Positions 26,602 to 36,104 of a DNA stretch of 64,000 bases are shown here, one piece after another. Origin of the DNA: JANQIO01 sp038746745. Its GTDB lineage: Bacteria; Pseudomonadota; Gammaproteobacteria; Pseudomonadales; Halieaceae. The notes beneath the pieces were generated by a model. The model searched no databases and was not told the DNA's origin. It saw only the letters and a list, made by a program, of their open reading frames with translations. Each line of letters starts with the position of its first letter. Position 1 is the stretch's first letter. The DNA lies in assembly GCA_038746745.1 (NCBI GenBank), contig JBCDKJ010000010.1, positions 1-64,000 of the forward strand, in the 5' to 3' direction. A program made the translations under genes and the position numbers.

Positions 26602-27255
26602 CTACTCGGTGCTGTCCTGCGCGGGACTAGCGTCGTCAGCGAGGACGGGATTCCAGCCGCCCAGGTCTCGCCACGTGTTGACTATCCCGCAGAAAAGCGC
26701 CGCCGTCTTTTCTGCGTCATAGGCGGCGGCATGTGCTTCGCTGCTGGAAAAGGGTATGCCGGCAGCCACACAGGCTTTAGCTAACACCGTTTGCCCGTAG
26801 GCGAGTCCAGACAGCGTGGCAGTATCGAAGTAGGAGAACGGGTGAAAAGGGCTGCGTTTGATACCGCAGCGCTCGATTGCCGCCTGCAGGAAACCGGCAT
26901 CAAAGTGTGCGTTGTGGCCTACTAGCACGGCACGGACACAACCCTGAGCCTTCATTTCTTTGCGCACCGCTGTGAACAATTCAGTCAGCGCTTTGTTTTC
27001 ATCAATGGCGTCTCGAAACGGGTGCCAGGGATCAATGCCGGTAAAATCCAGCGCGGCCTGTTCAATGTTGGCGCCCTCAAACGGTTTTACGTTATGAGCG
27101 AGGGTCTTACCCACCTCAAGCTGACCCGCCTCGTTCATATGCATGAAGGTTCCCGCTACCTCCAGCAGGGCGTCAGTGCTGGCGTTAAAACCTCCGGTTT
27201 CCATGTCGACGACCACCGGCAGATAACCGCGAAAGCGGCTCTTCATAAGGGTCAC
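26602..27255 (-). CDS. rnt: Ribonuclease T
   Basis: A DEDDh 3'-5' exonuclease that trims tRNA and other stable RNA 3' ends, acting as a dimer. The 217 residues carry Exo I LPVVVDMETGGFN, Exo II GHNAHFDAGFL and Exo III HAAAYDAEKTAALF. RNase T-specific parts include PFHPFSYFDTATLSGLAYGQTVLAKAC. Its start overlaps the pyrC stop by 4 bp; rnt with pyrC is also the Pseudomonas arrangement. Confidence 0.96.
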   Translation of the reverse strand: MTLMKSRFRGYLPVVVDMETGGFNASTDALLEVAGTFMHMNEAGQLEVGKTLAHNVKPFEGANIEQAALDFTGIDPWHPFRDAIDENKALTELFTAVRKEMKAQGCVRAVLVGHNAHFDAGFLQAAIERCGIKRSPFHPFSYFDTATLSGLAYGQTVLAKACVAAGIPFSSSEAHAAAYDAEKTAALFCGIVNTWRDLGGWNPVLADDASPAQDSTE

Positions 27256-28289
27256 GCGATCACAGTCCAGTGGACCGTCTCACCAGCCCGCAGCGGTGTC
27301 AGCCGGTCACCACCCATGGCGTAGTCGTCAGGCACCTGCCAGGGCGTGCGTTGTAGGGTGATCGTGTCAGTGTTGCGCGGCATGCGGTAAAAGTCAGGGC
27401 CGTAAAAGCTGGCGAAGGCTTCGAGTTCGTCGAGGGCATCGGCTTCATCGAAGACTTCTGCATACAGCTCAATCGAGGCATGGCAGGTGTAGCAGCCCGC
27501 GCAGCCACAGGCGCTCTCTTTGTCATTGGTTGTGTGGGGTGCAGAATCGGTGCCCAGGAAAAACTTGCCGCTGCCACTGGTGGCGGCGGTGATCAATGCC
27601 TCCTGGTGGCGATTCCGCTTCAGGATGGGCAAGCAGTAGAAATGTGGTTTGATGCCGCCCACCAGCATATGGTTGCGGTTGTACAGCAGATGGTGCGCGG
27701 TGATGGTGGCAGCGATATTGGCATCGGCGCTTCCTACAAAATCCACCGCATCCGCCGTCGTGATGTGCTCCAGCACTACGCGCAAATGTGGGAAGCGCGC
27801 CACGATCGGTGCCAGCTGTGTCTCAATAAAAACGCGCTCTCGATCGAAGATATCAACGTGGTGATCGGTCACCTCCCCATGAATCAGTAAGGGTACGTCG
27901 TGCTCTTCCATCGCCGCGATAACGGGATATAGCGCGTCCAGTTGGTTCACGCCCGCATCGCTGTTGGTGGTGGCACCGGCGGGATACAGCTTTACCGCAT
28001 GCACATGATCAGAGGCGGCAGCCTGCGCAATATCGCCAGTGGAGGTTTGGTCAGTGAGATAGAGCACCATCAGGGGCTCAAATTGACGCGGCGCCTTTGT
28101 CTGCGCTGCCATAATGCGCTCGTAGTACGCTTCGGCGTCGCTGACCTGAGCTACCGGTGGCGTCAGGTTTGGCATCACTATGGCGCGCCCCATGTAGCGT
28201 GCCATGTCGGTGCAGGTGAAGGGCAGAGCGTCTCCGTCGCGCAGGTGTACGTGCCAGTCATCGGGGCGCGTTATCGTGAGTTCGTCCAA
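27252..28289 (-). CDS. pyrC: Dihydroorotase (class II)
   Basis: Third step of pyrimidine synthesis. The 345 residues contain the zinc site DDWHVHLRDG (HxH), the carbamylated-lysine segment VKLYPAGATTNSDAGV, HGEVTD, VLEHITT and GTDSAPH. This is the E. coli-type enzyme, not the allantoinase-like form. It starts 107 bp from the divergent argG and is translationally coupled to rnt. Confidence 0.97.
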   Translation of the reverse strand: MDELTITRPDDWHVHLRDGDALPFTCTDMARYMGRAIVMPNLTPPVAQVSDAEAYYERIMAAQTKAPRQFEPLMVLYLTDQTSTGDIAQAAASDHVHAVKLYPAGATTNSDAGVNQLDALYPVIAAMEEHDVPLLIHGEVTDHHVDIFDRERVFIETQLAPIVARFPHLRVVLEHITTADAVDFVGSADANIAATITAHHLLYNRNHMLVGGIKPHFYCLPILKRNRHQEALITAATSGSGKFFLGTDSAPHTTNDKESACGCAGCYTCHASIELYAEVFDEADALDELEAFASFYGPDFYRMPRNTDTITLQRTPWQVPDDYAMGGDRLTPLRAGETVHWTVIA

Positions 28290-28396
28290 GGGGTTTCCAG
28301 AAAATTACAGTGCAGGAAATGCTACCGGATTCAGTGCTTTGATTGAAGCAAGCGGGGGCTCTGCGTAGACTTAGCGGCCTTTGCAAGGGGATCAAC

Positions 28397-29617
28397 ATGA
28401 GCGATATCAAAAAGGTGGTGCTGGCCTACTCCGGGGGCCTGGATACCTCGGTTATTGTTCGGTGGCTGCAGGAAACCTACAGCGCCGAAGTCGTCACCTT
28501 TACTGCCGACATTGGCCAGGGTGAGGAGGTCGAGCCGGCGCGCGCCAAGGCCCAGGCACTGGGTGTGAGGGATGTTTATATCGAGGACCTGTGCGAGGAA
28601 TATGTGCGCGACTTCGTCTACCCGATGTTTCGCGCCAATACCGTCTATGAGGGCGAATACCTTCTGGGTACTTCTATCGCGAGGCCTCTGATCGCAAAGC
28701 GTCTGGTCGAGATCGCTGAAGAAACGGGAGCGGATGCAATTTCTCACGGCGCTACCGGCAAAGGGAATGATCAGGTGCGCTTCGAGCTCGGTGCTTACGC
28801 GCTGAAGCCTGGCATACAGGTCATCTCGCCCTGGCGCGAATGGGATCTCGGCTCTCGCGAATCCCTGATGGCCTATTGCGAGCAACATGCTATTCCAGTG
28901 GATTTCTCCAGCAGCAAGAAGAAGTCGCCTTACTCCATGGATGCCAATCTTCTGCATATTTCTTATGAAGGTGGCATTCTGGAAGACCCCTGGGCGGAGC
29001 CTGAGGAGGATATGTGGCGCTGGAGCGTGAGCCCGGAGGCTGCACCTGATCAGGCGCTTTATCTGGAGCTGGGGTTCCGGAATGGCGATATCGTTTCTAT
29101 CGATGGAGAGGGCATGACGCCTGCGCAGGTGCTGGCGCGACTTAATACCCTCGGCGGCGAGCATGGCATTGGCCGTGCCGACCTGGTGGAAAATCGTTAC
29201 GTGGGTATGAAGTCTCGCGGCTGTTACGAAACACCCGGTGGCACCATCATGCTTAAGGCGCACCGGGCGATGGAGTCCATCACGCTGGACCGTGAGGTGG
29301 CGCACCTTAAAGACGAGATGATGCCGCGCTATGCAAAGCTGATATACAACGGTTACTGGTGGTCACCGGAGCGCAGAATGCTGCAAGCAGCGATCGATGC
29401 CAGCCAGGACGTGGTCAACGGGACAGTTCGTCTTAAACTGTATAAAGGTAATGTGTCAGTGGTCGGGCGCCAGAGTGACGACAGCCTGTTTGATGAAAGC
29501 ATTGCTACCTTTGAAGAGGACGAGGGCGCCTACAATCAGGCCGACGCCGAAGGCTTTATCAAACTCAACGCACTGCGCCTGCGAATTGCGGCGAGCAAAG
29601 GTCGTAATAACCGCTAA
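28397..29617 (+). CDS. argG: Argininosuccinate synthase
   Basis: Joins citrulline and aspartate in arginine synthesis. The 406 residues start MSDIKKVVLAYSGGLDTSV with AAGGGG 6 bp upstream of the ATG at 28397; an in-frame ATG 54 bp upstream adds residues without homology. The signature segments ATGKGNDQVRFE, SPWREWD and KSRGCYETPGGTI are present. It belongs to the type I group common in Pseudomonas. It is divergent from pyrC. Confidence 0.97.
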   Translation: MSDIKKVVLAYSGGLDTSVIVRWLQETYSAEVVTFTADIGQGEEVEPARAKAQALGVRDVYIEDLCEEYVRDFVYPMFRANTVYEGEYLLGTSIARPLIAKRLVEIAEETGADAISHGATGKGNDQVRFELGAYALKPGIQVISPWREWDLGSRESLMAYCEQHAIPVDFSSSKKKSPYSMDANLLHISYEGGILEDPWAEPEEDMWRWSVSPEAAPDQALYLELGFRNGDIVSIDGEGMTPAQVLARLNTLGGEHGIGRADLVENRYVGMKSRGCYETPGGTIMLKAHRAMESITLDREVAHLKDEMMPRYAKLIYNGYWWSPERRMLQAAIDASQDVVNGTVRLKLYKGNVSVVGRQSDDSLFDESIATFEEDEGAYNQADAEGFIKLNALRLRIAASKGRNNR

Positions 29618-29645
29618 GCCGTATGACACTTTTGGAGCAATCCTG

Positions 29646-29681
29646 ATGATTAACCGTACATGGGAGACGTCAGTTAAATGA
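29646..29681 (+). CDS. Possible 11-residue leader peptide before the solute-binding protein
   Basis: A tiny ORF (ATG at 29646, product MINRTWETSVK) with GGAG 7-8 bp upstream. Its TGA overlaps the ATG of the next gene (ATGA). The arrangement would couple translation of the solute-binding protein to the leader. It may be chance; no terminator/antiterminator pair is obvious. Confidence 0.25.
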   Translation: MINRTWETSVK

Positions 29682-30463
29682 CTCTAGCTATAAAGCACAG
29701 CATCGTATCCTCTATCACAGGCAGGCTTCTGGCTACGCTGCTAATGGCCTTGCTGCCCTCGCTGGCGAGCGCGCAGGCTCTGCGTGTCGCCCTGTCACCG
29801 GATTACATGCCGCTGGCGTTCAAGCAGGAAGGCAAACTGCTGGGTATTGAAGTGGATAACGCGCGGGAGGTAGCAAACATCCTGGGACGCAAGCTAGAGT
29901 TCGTGGAAATGTCGCAAGCGGACTACGTTACTGCGCTCAACGAGCGCCGGGTGGATGTAGTGATGTCCGGTTACAGCATCACGCCGGAGCGGGAAGCTCA
30001 GGTCGCGTTTACGCGCCCCTTCATGCAGGTAGGACAGATGGCGATAGTGTTGGCAGAGCGGGCCGGCCAGTTCGCCTATCCGCGCGCGCTATATAAAGCA
30101 GGAATCACCATGGGAGCGGAGCCTGGCACAACCGGTGAGCGCTTCATTAAGGAGAACTTTCCCGCTGCCGGCCTGGCGCCCTATGCGACACCTGACGCGG
30201 CTTTTGCCGCGCTGCGCAGCCGGGAACTGGATGTGTTCATTCACGATGCGCCAACCAGCTGGAACCTGGCGTCGACGCGCGACAATCAGGATCTGCTAAG
30301 TCTTTACCGACCGCTGACGCGCGAACAAATGGCCTGGGCTGTGCGCAGAGACAATACCCGCCTGCTCAGTGAGCTGAACCAAGCTTTGGCTGAGCTAGAA
30401 AATAACGGCCGCCTGTCAGCGATTCAAAATTATTGGATACCGGTAACCGTGCAGGTGCGTTAA
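29678..30463 (+). CDS. Periplasmic solute-binding protein, family 3 (amino-acid type)
   Basis: A 261-residue SBP_bac_3 protein with a cleavable signal peptide (hydrophobic core LLATLLMALLPSLASAQA, cleavage near ASAQA). It has the two-lobe fold with RVALSPDYMPLAF, RRVDVVMSGYSITPEREAQVAFTRPF and ELDVFIHDAPTSWN. No permease or ATPase gene is adjacent, so it may serve a transporter encoded elsewhere or act as a sensor or catabolic protein. It lies 60 bp after argG and is convergent with the next gene. The ligand cannot be read from sequence. Confidence 0.88.
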   Translation: MTLAIKHSIVSSITGRLLATLLMALLPSLASAQALRVALSPDYMPLAFKQEGKLLGIEVDNAREVANILGRKLEFVEMSQADYVTALNERRVDVVMSGYSITPEREAQVAFTRPFMQVGQMAIVLAERAGQFAYPRALYKAGITMGAEPGTTGERFIKENFPAAGLAPYATPDAAFAALRSRELDVFIHDAPTSWNLASTRDNQDLLSLYRPLTREQMAWAVRRDNTRLLSELNQALAELENNGRLSAIQNYWIPVTVQVR

Positions 30464-30476
30464 GCCTGTAACAGAA

Positions 30477-31292
30477 TCAGGTCGCAGTCGCTGCTTTCTC
30501 TTCTTTCGTGAGCTTTTCCAGTGCGTCCGATTGCCGCGATGCCAAATGCGCCTGCTTGCAGGCGCGGCGCTTGAACCATTTTTCCTGCAGCGCTGCTGTC
30601 TTTTCATCGCTGATGCTTGCTGCTCGCGCAGCCAGTGTCTTGTAGCGAGCGATAATCGTGTCAATCTCCAGGTCTTCTGGCCGCTTCTCTTTCAGCCGCT
30701 TCAAGGCCTCGAGAAACCCGGCTGCCTGAACCGCACGAAAATCTCTCTTTTCTGTGTCTGTGAGGTCGCCACACGCTTCTGTGACCCAGCGCTGCACGAC
30801 AGCAGGGCGTTCACCAATGTCTTCAAGAAAACGTTCTGAGCTAAGGACCTCGGCCTTCTGTTTGGCCCAGGTCTTAGCCGTTTTGGCAGGGATGTCCATG
30901 GCCTTCAGGTACTGTTCAATACTGCGCTGCTTCAGGCCTGATTGCTCGAGAAAGATATCACCGCTGGCCGCACGGCTGGTACCGCCTACCAGCCAGAGAA
31001 AGCAGGGCATGTCACAGCCCTCATCGGCAAGCACCGCAAGACTGCTTGAGCGGTAGAGTTCTCCCAGAGCAGTGGCGGGTTGCATGCTGCCCCCCGCCGT
31101 TTTAATGCGGGTCACGGTAGGGAAACGCTGCTTGTTAACGAAAATCCTGCGCAGTTCTGCAGCATCGCCCTGTTCGATTTCGCCGGTGGCAATAATCATG
31201 TAATCCCCTCCGCGAACCGTCACGATCTGAAAGTCAGCAGATATCGCCACTGCAGAGATCATCATAAGCAGAACGAAGGATATAACGCGCAT
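30477..31292 (-). CDS. Periplasmic protein with ClpP/crotonase-like fold (COG3904-like), unknown function
   Basis: 271 residues with an N-terminal signal peptide (ISFVLLMMISAVAISA). The first half resembles periplasmic ClpP-like proteins: ATGEIEQGDAAELRRIF, then a GGSMQPATALGELYRSS segment (usual GGSV-AL-G) and CDMPCFLWLVGGTSRAASG with two cysteines. The serine of the usual CxSAC stretch is not obvious, so peptidase activity is doubtful. The C-terminal 80 residues are a charged, helical, Lys-rich region. Function unknown. It is convergent with the binding-protein gene, 13 bp away. Confidence 0.75.
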   Translation of the reverse strand: MRVISFVLLMMISAVAISADFQIVTVRGGDYMIIATGEIEQGDAAELRRIFVNKQRFPTVTRIKTAGGSMQPATALGELYRSSSLAVLADEGCDMPCFLWLVGGTSRAASGDIFLEQSGLKQRSIEQYLKAMDIPAKTAKTWAKQKAEVLSSERFLEDIGERPAVVQRWVTEACGDLTDTEKRDFRAVQAAGFLEALKRLKEKRPEDLEIDTIIARYKTLAARAASISDEKTAALQEKWFKRRACKQAHLASRQSDALEKLTKEEKAATAT

Positions 31293-31396
31293 TGTTAACA
31301 GGCTCCGAGTACTGAAAACCCGCGATTATAGATCAATCGCGCCGCGTTCGAAGCGCGTGTGTCGATGACAAGAGCACGAAAGCGCAGGGCATCTAA

Positions 31397-32731
31397 TCAG
31401 TCTGCCAGCCAGTTGCCATGGAAGCCGAAGGGGACACGCCTTGGCAGTGAAATTACTGCCTGGGGCTCGCCGTTGAAGTCCTGGGCATTCAGGATGACCA
31501 CGTCACTGCTGTTAGTGCTGTCATCGTAAACATAGGCCAGTACCCAACCTTCATCCTCCGCTGCGTTGGCGTGTGCGGGTACGAACACCGGCTCCATAAA
31601 GTGCCGGTGTGCCCCCTGTGCATGTGACAACGTCCGGTTTTGCGCCATGTCGTGCTTGCGCAAGCCGCCGGTGTTGAAGCCCTCGGCCAGTTGCGTGGTG
31701 TAGGCATAGCGATGGCGCTTGCCGGCGCGTCGCTCGTCGAGTCGTGGAAATTCCTGAGGGTGTTCATCGATACAGGATTCCTTAACCCGTAATTGCGTCG
31801 GGTCGATAAGCCAGCGGTCCAGGCGGGTGGGGCCTTCATTGGGACCGTGACGGTCGGTGGCAAACATACGACTGTGTCGCGCTACGTCCATTACGACGCG
31901 ACCCTGCTCATCTTCGTAGGCGTTGACTGGATGAAACACGTAACACAAGTCCACCTCATGCCAACTCACATCCTCGGCATTACCGTCTCTGGGCAGCAGG
32001 CCAACCCGGGCGCCGTAATCTGGGTTCCACGTGTAGGGGAAGGGCATGCCCTCAACGGCAGCCTGCTCATCGAAGGTGACGGGCAGGTCCAGCAGGATGA
32101 AGTAGTTCTCGGTGAACATGCAGTCATGCACCATCGGCTTGCCGGGGGTGGGAACATTTACCCGGCGCTTGAGTTCGCCGCTGGCGTCCACACTTACGTA
32201 TTGGATGTGCGTCCAGGCGGGCGAATACACGGCGGTATGCAGCTCGCCAGTCTCCGGATCGCGATGCGGATGTGCGCTAAATCCTTGCGCTACGGCGCCA
32301 TTCAGATCACAGCGTCCCACTGTCTCCAGGTCATCGTTCAACTCCACGGGCAGATTCCCCGCCTCGACGATGGCCAGCGTCTTTCCTGCGTGGCCAATGA
32401 TGTTGGTATTGGCGACTCCGCTACCTATATCGAACGCGGGCCTGGGACCGCTGACTTCTGGCCAGCCCATATGGGCCGTTACAGCGTCATCACGCACATA
32501 GCGCGCTTTGTACCACTCGGCATTCCCATCCCGCAGCCGCAGACCGTGCACCATGCCATTGCCAAGGAACCAGTGATAAATCGATGGGTCCGCAGCTACC
32601 GGGTTAGGGCCTATTCGCAGCAGGCGCCCGCAGAGCTCACGCGGTATTTCTCCGCGTACGGGGAGCATCGTCGCTGTGAGTTCTTCCGGGACAGGGCTGA
32701 AGTTACCCTGCAGATAGGGGTTGCCTGTCAT
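31397..32731 (-). CDS. Carotenoid oxygenase family protein
   Basis: A non-heme iron dioxygenase-family protein that cleaves carotenoids, apocarotenals or stilbenes. The start NPYLQGNFSPVPEE and GRLLRIGPNP are classic. The four iron-binding histidines fall in FSAHPHRD, MVHDCMFTE, YVFHPVNAYED and the C-terminal GFHGNW. Start candidates are ATG 32731 (used; ACAGGA 10 bp upstream), 32749 and 32782. No carotenoid biosynthesis genes are in the window, so the substrate is unknown; lignostilbene-type cleavage is a possible alternative. Confidence 0.9.
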   Translation of the reverse strand: MTGNPYLQGNFSPVPEELTATMLPVRGEIPRELCGRLLRIGPNPVAADPSIYHWFLGNGMVHGLRLRDGNAEWYKARYVRDDAVTAHMGWPEVSGPRPAFDIGSGVANTNIIGHAGKTLAIVEAGNLPVELNDDLETVGRCDLNGAVAQGFSAHPHRDPETGELHTAVYSPAWTHIQYVSVDASGELKRRVNVPTPGKPMVHDCMFTENYFILLDLPVTFDEQAAVEGMPFPYTWNPDYGARVGLLPRDGNAEDVSWHEVDLCYVFHPVNAYEDEQGRVVMDVARHSRMFATDRHGPNEGPTRLDRWLIDPTQLRVKESCIDEHPQEFPRLDERRAGKRHRYAYTTQLAEGFNTGGLRKHDMAQNRTLSHAQGAHRHFMEPVFVPAHANAAEDEGWVLAYVYDDSTNSSDVVILNAQDFNGEPQAVISLPRRVPFGFHGNWLAD

Positions 32732-32812
32732 CCTGTGGCATCCTGTCATTAGTAAAACGTCAGTGTAATAGAAACCTGCCACTGCTGCGTGCCTGTTTCC
32801 GTGTTAACGAGG

Positions 32813-35800
32813 CTAATGAAAATTACGAGAAGCGATATGTAAATCCTTCAGCGCGCCACTGTAGTCGTACAGTGCACCGGCGATGATGTGAGTAACATTT
32901 TCCCGGCATTCCAGGGTGCCTTTCACCAATAATAGCTGCGACGTCATCAGGGCCTGGCGAAACTGCTCCTGTACTCGCGGCCAGACTACAATATTGCTGT
33001 TGCCAGTCTCATCTTCCAGGGTTAGAAACAGCACCCCGGAGGCAGTGCCAGGACGCTGACGCCCGGTCACCAAACCAGCGATACGGATAAAGCGGTTGTT
33101 GCCAATATCAGTAAGGTCGACGAAGCGTTTGCAGCGATTAAACGGCGGCTGCTGTCGCAGTAACTGCATGGGATGGGCCCGTAAGGTTAATCCGGTGCTG
33201 CGGTAATCAGCGAGAACGTCTTCCGCTATGCCGGGCGCGCGTACCTCCACCGCGTCGTTGAAGTGCTGACGCTGCTGGTACTGCTCCTCCTTTAGCAGAG
33301 GTCGGTTCGCCTCCAGCGCCATGATCTGCCACTGTGCCTGGTGGCGATGGCCACTCAAGCTGGCCAGTGCATCGGCGTCGGCCAGGGCTTCCATGTTACG
33401 TTTGTCGAGACCGGCGCGTTGACGCAGATCGGCAATATTGACAAAGGGCTGCCGTCTGGCCTGCTCGGTAATTTGTTCCGCGCCTTCCCGGCTCAGGCCT
33501 TTGACCAGACGAAACCCCAGCAGCAGGCTGTGATGCTTATCATCCAGCATCTGGTGGTCCCACTGGCTGTGATTGACGTCGATGGGTAATACGCTGACCC
33601 GGTGCCGCCGCGCATCCTGAATCAGCTGCGAAGGCGTGTAGAAACCCATGGGTTGGCTGTTGAGTAGCCCACAGTAAAAAGCTGACGGGTGATGACGTTT
33701 GAGCCAGGCCGACACGTAGGCCAACAGGGCGAAACTGGCCGAGTGAGATTCTGGAAAGCCGTAGCCGCCAAACCCCTTGATCTGGCTGAACAGCTTATTG
33801 GCAAAGTCTTCGTCATAGCCCCGCGCCAGCATGCCCTGTACCAGCTTATCCTCAAAATGCAGCAGGTTGCCGTTTTTGCCCCAACTTGCCATGGCGCGGC
33901 GTAACTGGTCCGCCTCGCCACCGCTAAAGCCCGCCGCGACCATGGCCAGCTTAATCGCCTGTTCCTGAAAAATGGGTACCCCTAGAGTGCGTTCCAGCAC
34001 GCTTTTGATAGCTTCATTCGGGTAGGTAATGGCCTCTTTGCCCTGACGTCGGCGCAGGTAGGGGTGCACCATATCGCCCTGAATAGGTCCCGGGCGTACA
34101 ATCGCAATCTCGATGACCAGATCGTAAAAACAGGCGGGCTTCATGCGCGGCAGCATGGTCATCTGTGCTCGCGACTCGATCTGAAAGACGCCGACGCTGT
34201 CCGCCTGCTGCAGCATGTGATAGGTGGCGGCGTCTTCTTTGGGAATGTCCTGTATAGCCCGAATGCGCGGCGCGTAGCGATGTACTAAGGCCAGGCTTTT
34301 GCGAATCGCTGACAGCATGCCCAGCGCCAGTACATCGACTTTTAATAACCCCAGAGCTTCGATGTCTTCCTTGTCCCATTGAATAACCGTGCGGTCTGCC
34401 ATGCTCGCGTTCTCTACCGGCACCAGCGTCGAAATGGGGCTGCGGGTAATGACAAAGCCGCCTACGTGCTGGGACAAATGCCGGGGAAACCCGTGTATTT
34501 CCTGCACCAGTTGATAGAACTGTCGAGCACAGCGGGTGCTGCCTACAATGCCCTGCTCGGCAAAGCGCGCTTCCAGATCGGCGCGGCGGTCCCACCAGGC
34601 CATGGATTTGGCGAGGTCATCTACCAGCACCGGGTCCAGGCCCAGGGCCTTGCCCACATCGCGCACAGCACTGCGGGAGCGATAAGTGACCAGGGTAGCT
34701 GCCAGAGCTGCTCGTTTGCGGCTGTACTTCTGGTAGATGTATTGAATGACCTCTTCTCGGCGCTCGTGTTCGAAGTCGACATCGATATCCGGCGGCTCGT
34801 TGCGCTCTCGTGAGATAAAGCGCTCAAACAGCAGCGATACCTGGTCAGGTGATACTTCTGTGATATGCAGGCAGTAACACACCACCGAATTGGCCGCCGA
34901 GCCACGGCCCTGGCAAAGAATATTACGGGAGCGTGCAAAGCGAACGATGTCGTAGACCGTGAGAAAGTAATACTCGTAGTTAAGCTCTGCGATCAGTGCC
35001 AACTCGCTTTCAATTCGGTCCAGCACAGGCTGACTGGGTCCGCCGGGCCAGCGCTGCAGACAGCCCTCGGTAACCAGCTGACGCAGCCAGCTACCGGGGT
35101 CATATCCCTCAGGTACCACTTCTTCGGGATACTCGTAGCGCAGCTCGTCCAGGCTGAAATCACAGCGCGCAGCCACCCGCAGGGTTTCTGCCAGTAGCGC
35201 AGGCGGATAGAGCTGTTGCAACTGCTTCAGACTGCGAAGATGTTGTTGACTGTTGCCCAATCGACGCCTGCCCAGTTGCTGCACGCTGGTGTTAAACCGG
35301 GTGGCCGTCAACACATCGTGCAGCGGTTTGCGGCGCGGATGATGCATTTGTACGTCACCACAGGCCAACATGGGAATATCCAGCGCTTCGGCCAGTGCCA
35401 GCAGGGACAGATAGCGTTGGCGCTCTCCAGCCCGACGCAGACTGTGAACGCCCAGCCATAGCCGGTTTTTGCACAGCCGTCGCAGTTGTGCACCATAGGC
35501 ACGCTGGTGGTCTGAGTCCTCTTCGGGCAACCAGATCAACAGGCAGCGCTTTAGATGGAAAATCACATCTCGCAGGGTGACCTGATACTCACCTTTGGGG
35601 CTGCGTCGCCGGGCCAGGCTGATCAGGCCGGACAGCTCAGCGTAAGCAACTCGGCTGGGGGCTAATGCCACCAGACGAATGCCTTCTTCGAGATTGAATT
35701 CGCTGCCAACAATCAGTTGTAGATCTGCGCCTGCCTCGATGATGTCCTTGACCGCGATATAGGCTTTCACAATACCCGCCAGTGAGCATTCGTCGGTGAT

Positions 35801-35908
35801 AGCCAGGGCCCGGTAACCCATTTCGGCCGCGCGCAGTACCAACTCTCGGGGGTGCGAAGCCCCGCGCTGAAAGCTGAAGTTGCTCAGGCAGTGTAATTCG
35901 GCGTACAT
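32813..35908 (-). CDS. dnaE2: Error-prone DNA polymerase III alpha-like subunit DnaE2 (ImuC)
   Basis: Catalytic subunit of the SOS mutasome with ImuA and ImuB. 1,031 residues, typical of DnaE2: an N-terminal PHP domain (MYAELHCLSNFSFQRG), a C-family palm with the catalytic acidic pair in PPDIDVDFEHERREEVI, FQEQAIKLAM, a helix-hairpin-helix region and a C-terminal OB fold (RIAGLVTGRQRPGTASGVLF). It lacks the C-terminal tau-binding part of DnaE1. imuA/imuB, usually adjacent, are 3.6 kb away. A LexA box lies 181 bp upstream, with a 15-bp repeat tract between. Confidence 0.96.
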   Translation of the reverse strand: MYAELHCLSNFSFQRGASHPRELVLRAAEMGYRALAITDECSLAGIVKAYIAVKDIIEAGADLQLIVGSEFNLEEGIRLVALAPSRVAYAELSGLISLARRRSPKGEYQVTLRDVIFHLKRCLLIWLPEEDSDHQRAYGAQLRRLCKNRLWLGVHSLRRAGERQRYLSLLALAEALDIPMLACGDVQMHHPRRKPLHDVLTATRFNTSVQQLGRRRLGNSQQHLRSLKQLQQLYPPALLAETLRVAARCDFSLDELRYEYPEEVVPEGYDPGSWLRQLVTEGCLQRWPGGPSQPVLDRIESELALIAELNYEYYFLTVYDIVRFARSRNILCQGRGSAANSVVCYCLHITEVSPDQVSLLFERFISRERNEPPDIDVDFEHERREEVIQYIYQKYSRKRAALAATLVTYRSRSAVRDVGKALGLDPVLVDDLAKSMAWWDRRADLEARFAEQGIVGSTRCARQFYQLVQEIHGFPRHLSQHVGGFVITRSPISTLVPVENASMADRTVIQWDKEDIEALGLLKVDVLALGMLSAIRKSLALVHRYAPRIRAIQDIPKEDAATYHMLQQADSVGVFQIESRAQMTMLPRMKPACFYDLVIEIAIVRPGPIQGDMVHPYLRRRQGKEAITYPNEAIKSVLERTLGVPIFQEQAIKLAMVAAGFSGGEADQLRRAMASWGKNGNLLHFEDKLVQGMLARGYDEDFANKLFSQIKGFGGYGFPESHSASFALLAYVSAWLKRHHPSAFYCGLLNSQPMGFYTPSQLIQDARRHRVSVLPIDVNHSQWDHQMLDDKHHSLLLGFRLVKGLSREGAEQITEQARRQPFVNIADLRQRAGLDKRNMEALADADALASLSGHRHQAQWQIMALEANRPLLKEEQYQQRQHFNDAVEVRAPGIAEDVLADYRSTGLTLRAHPMQLLRQQPPFNRCKRFVDLTDIGNNRFIRIAGLVTGRQRPGTASGVLFLTLEDETGNSNIVVWPRVQEQFRQALMTSQLLLVKGTLECRENVTHIIAGALYDYSGALKDLHIASRNFH

Positions 35909-35926
35909 AGGATTGGTTTACATATG

Positions 35927-36032
35927 CTGTATCTGTAGACGCTGCCTCTACATAAAGCTGTGTCTAAAAAAGTTGTCTTTACAAAGGCTGTGTCTATAAG
36001 AGCTGTCTCTATAAGTACTGTCTCTGCAAAAG
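35927..36032 (-). repeat. 15-bp tandem repeat, 7 units, in the dnaE2 leader
   Basis: Seven units of roughly CTGTSTCTATAAAAG (plus strand) in near-exact 15-bp phase, one unit of 16: for example CTGTGTCTAAAAAAG, CTGTGTCTATAAGAG, CTGTCTCTATAAGTA and CTGTCTCTGCAAAAG. The tract fills most of the space between the LexA box and the dnaE2 start codon, so it would be transcribed as 5' leader. Confidence 0.85.
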
Positions 36033-36088
36033 CTGCCCGGTTGTTATGCGTCAGACCCTGAATACGACGGTGACAGGGCGCCATAATA

Positions 36089-36104
36089 CTGTATATATAT
36101 ACAG
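36089..36104 (-). promoter_or_regulatory. LexA (SOS) box upstream of dnaE2
   Basis: CTGTATATATATACAG is a perfect CTGT-N8-ACAG palindrome of the gammaproteobacterial LexA type, 181 bp upstream of dnaE2. It could also affect the divergent gene at 36320, but dnaE2 is the expected SOS target. Confidence 0.88.

Noticed and set aside
35884..36084. 66-codon frame with pentapeptide-like repeats before dnaE2
   Set aside because: Starts 5 bp from the LexA box without a ribosome site and is just a translation of the 15-bp tandem DNA repeat.
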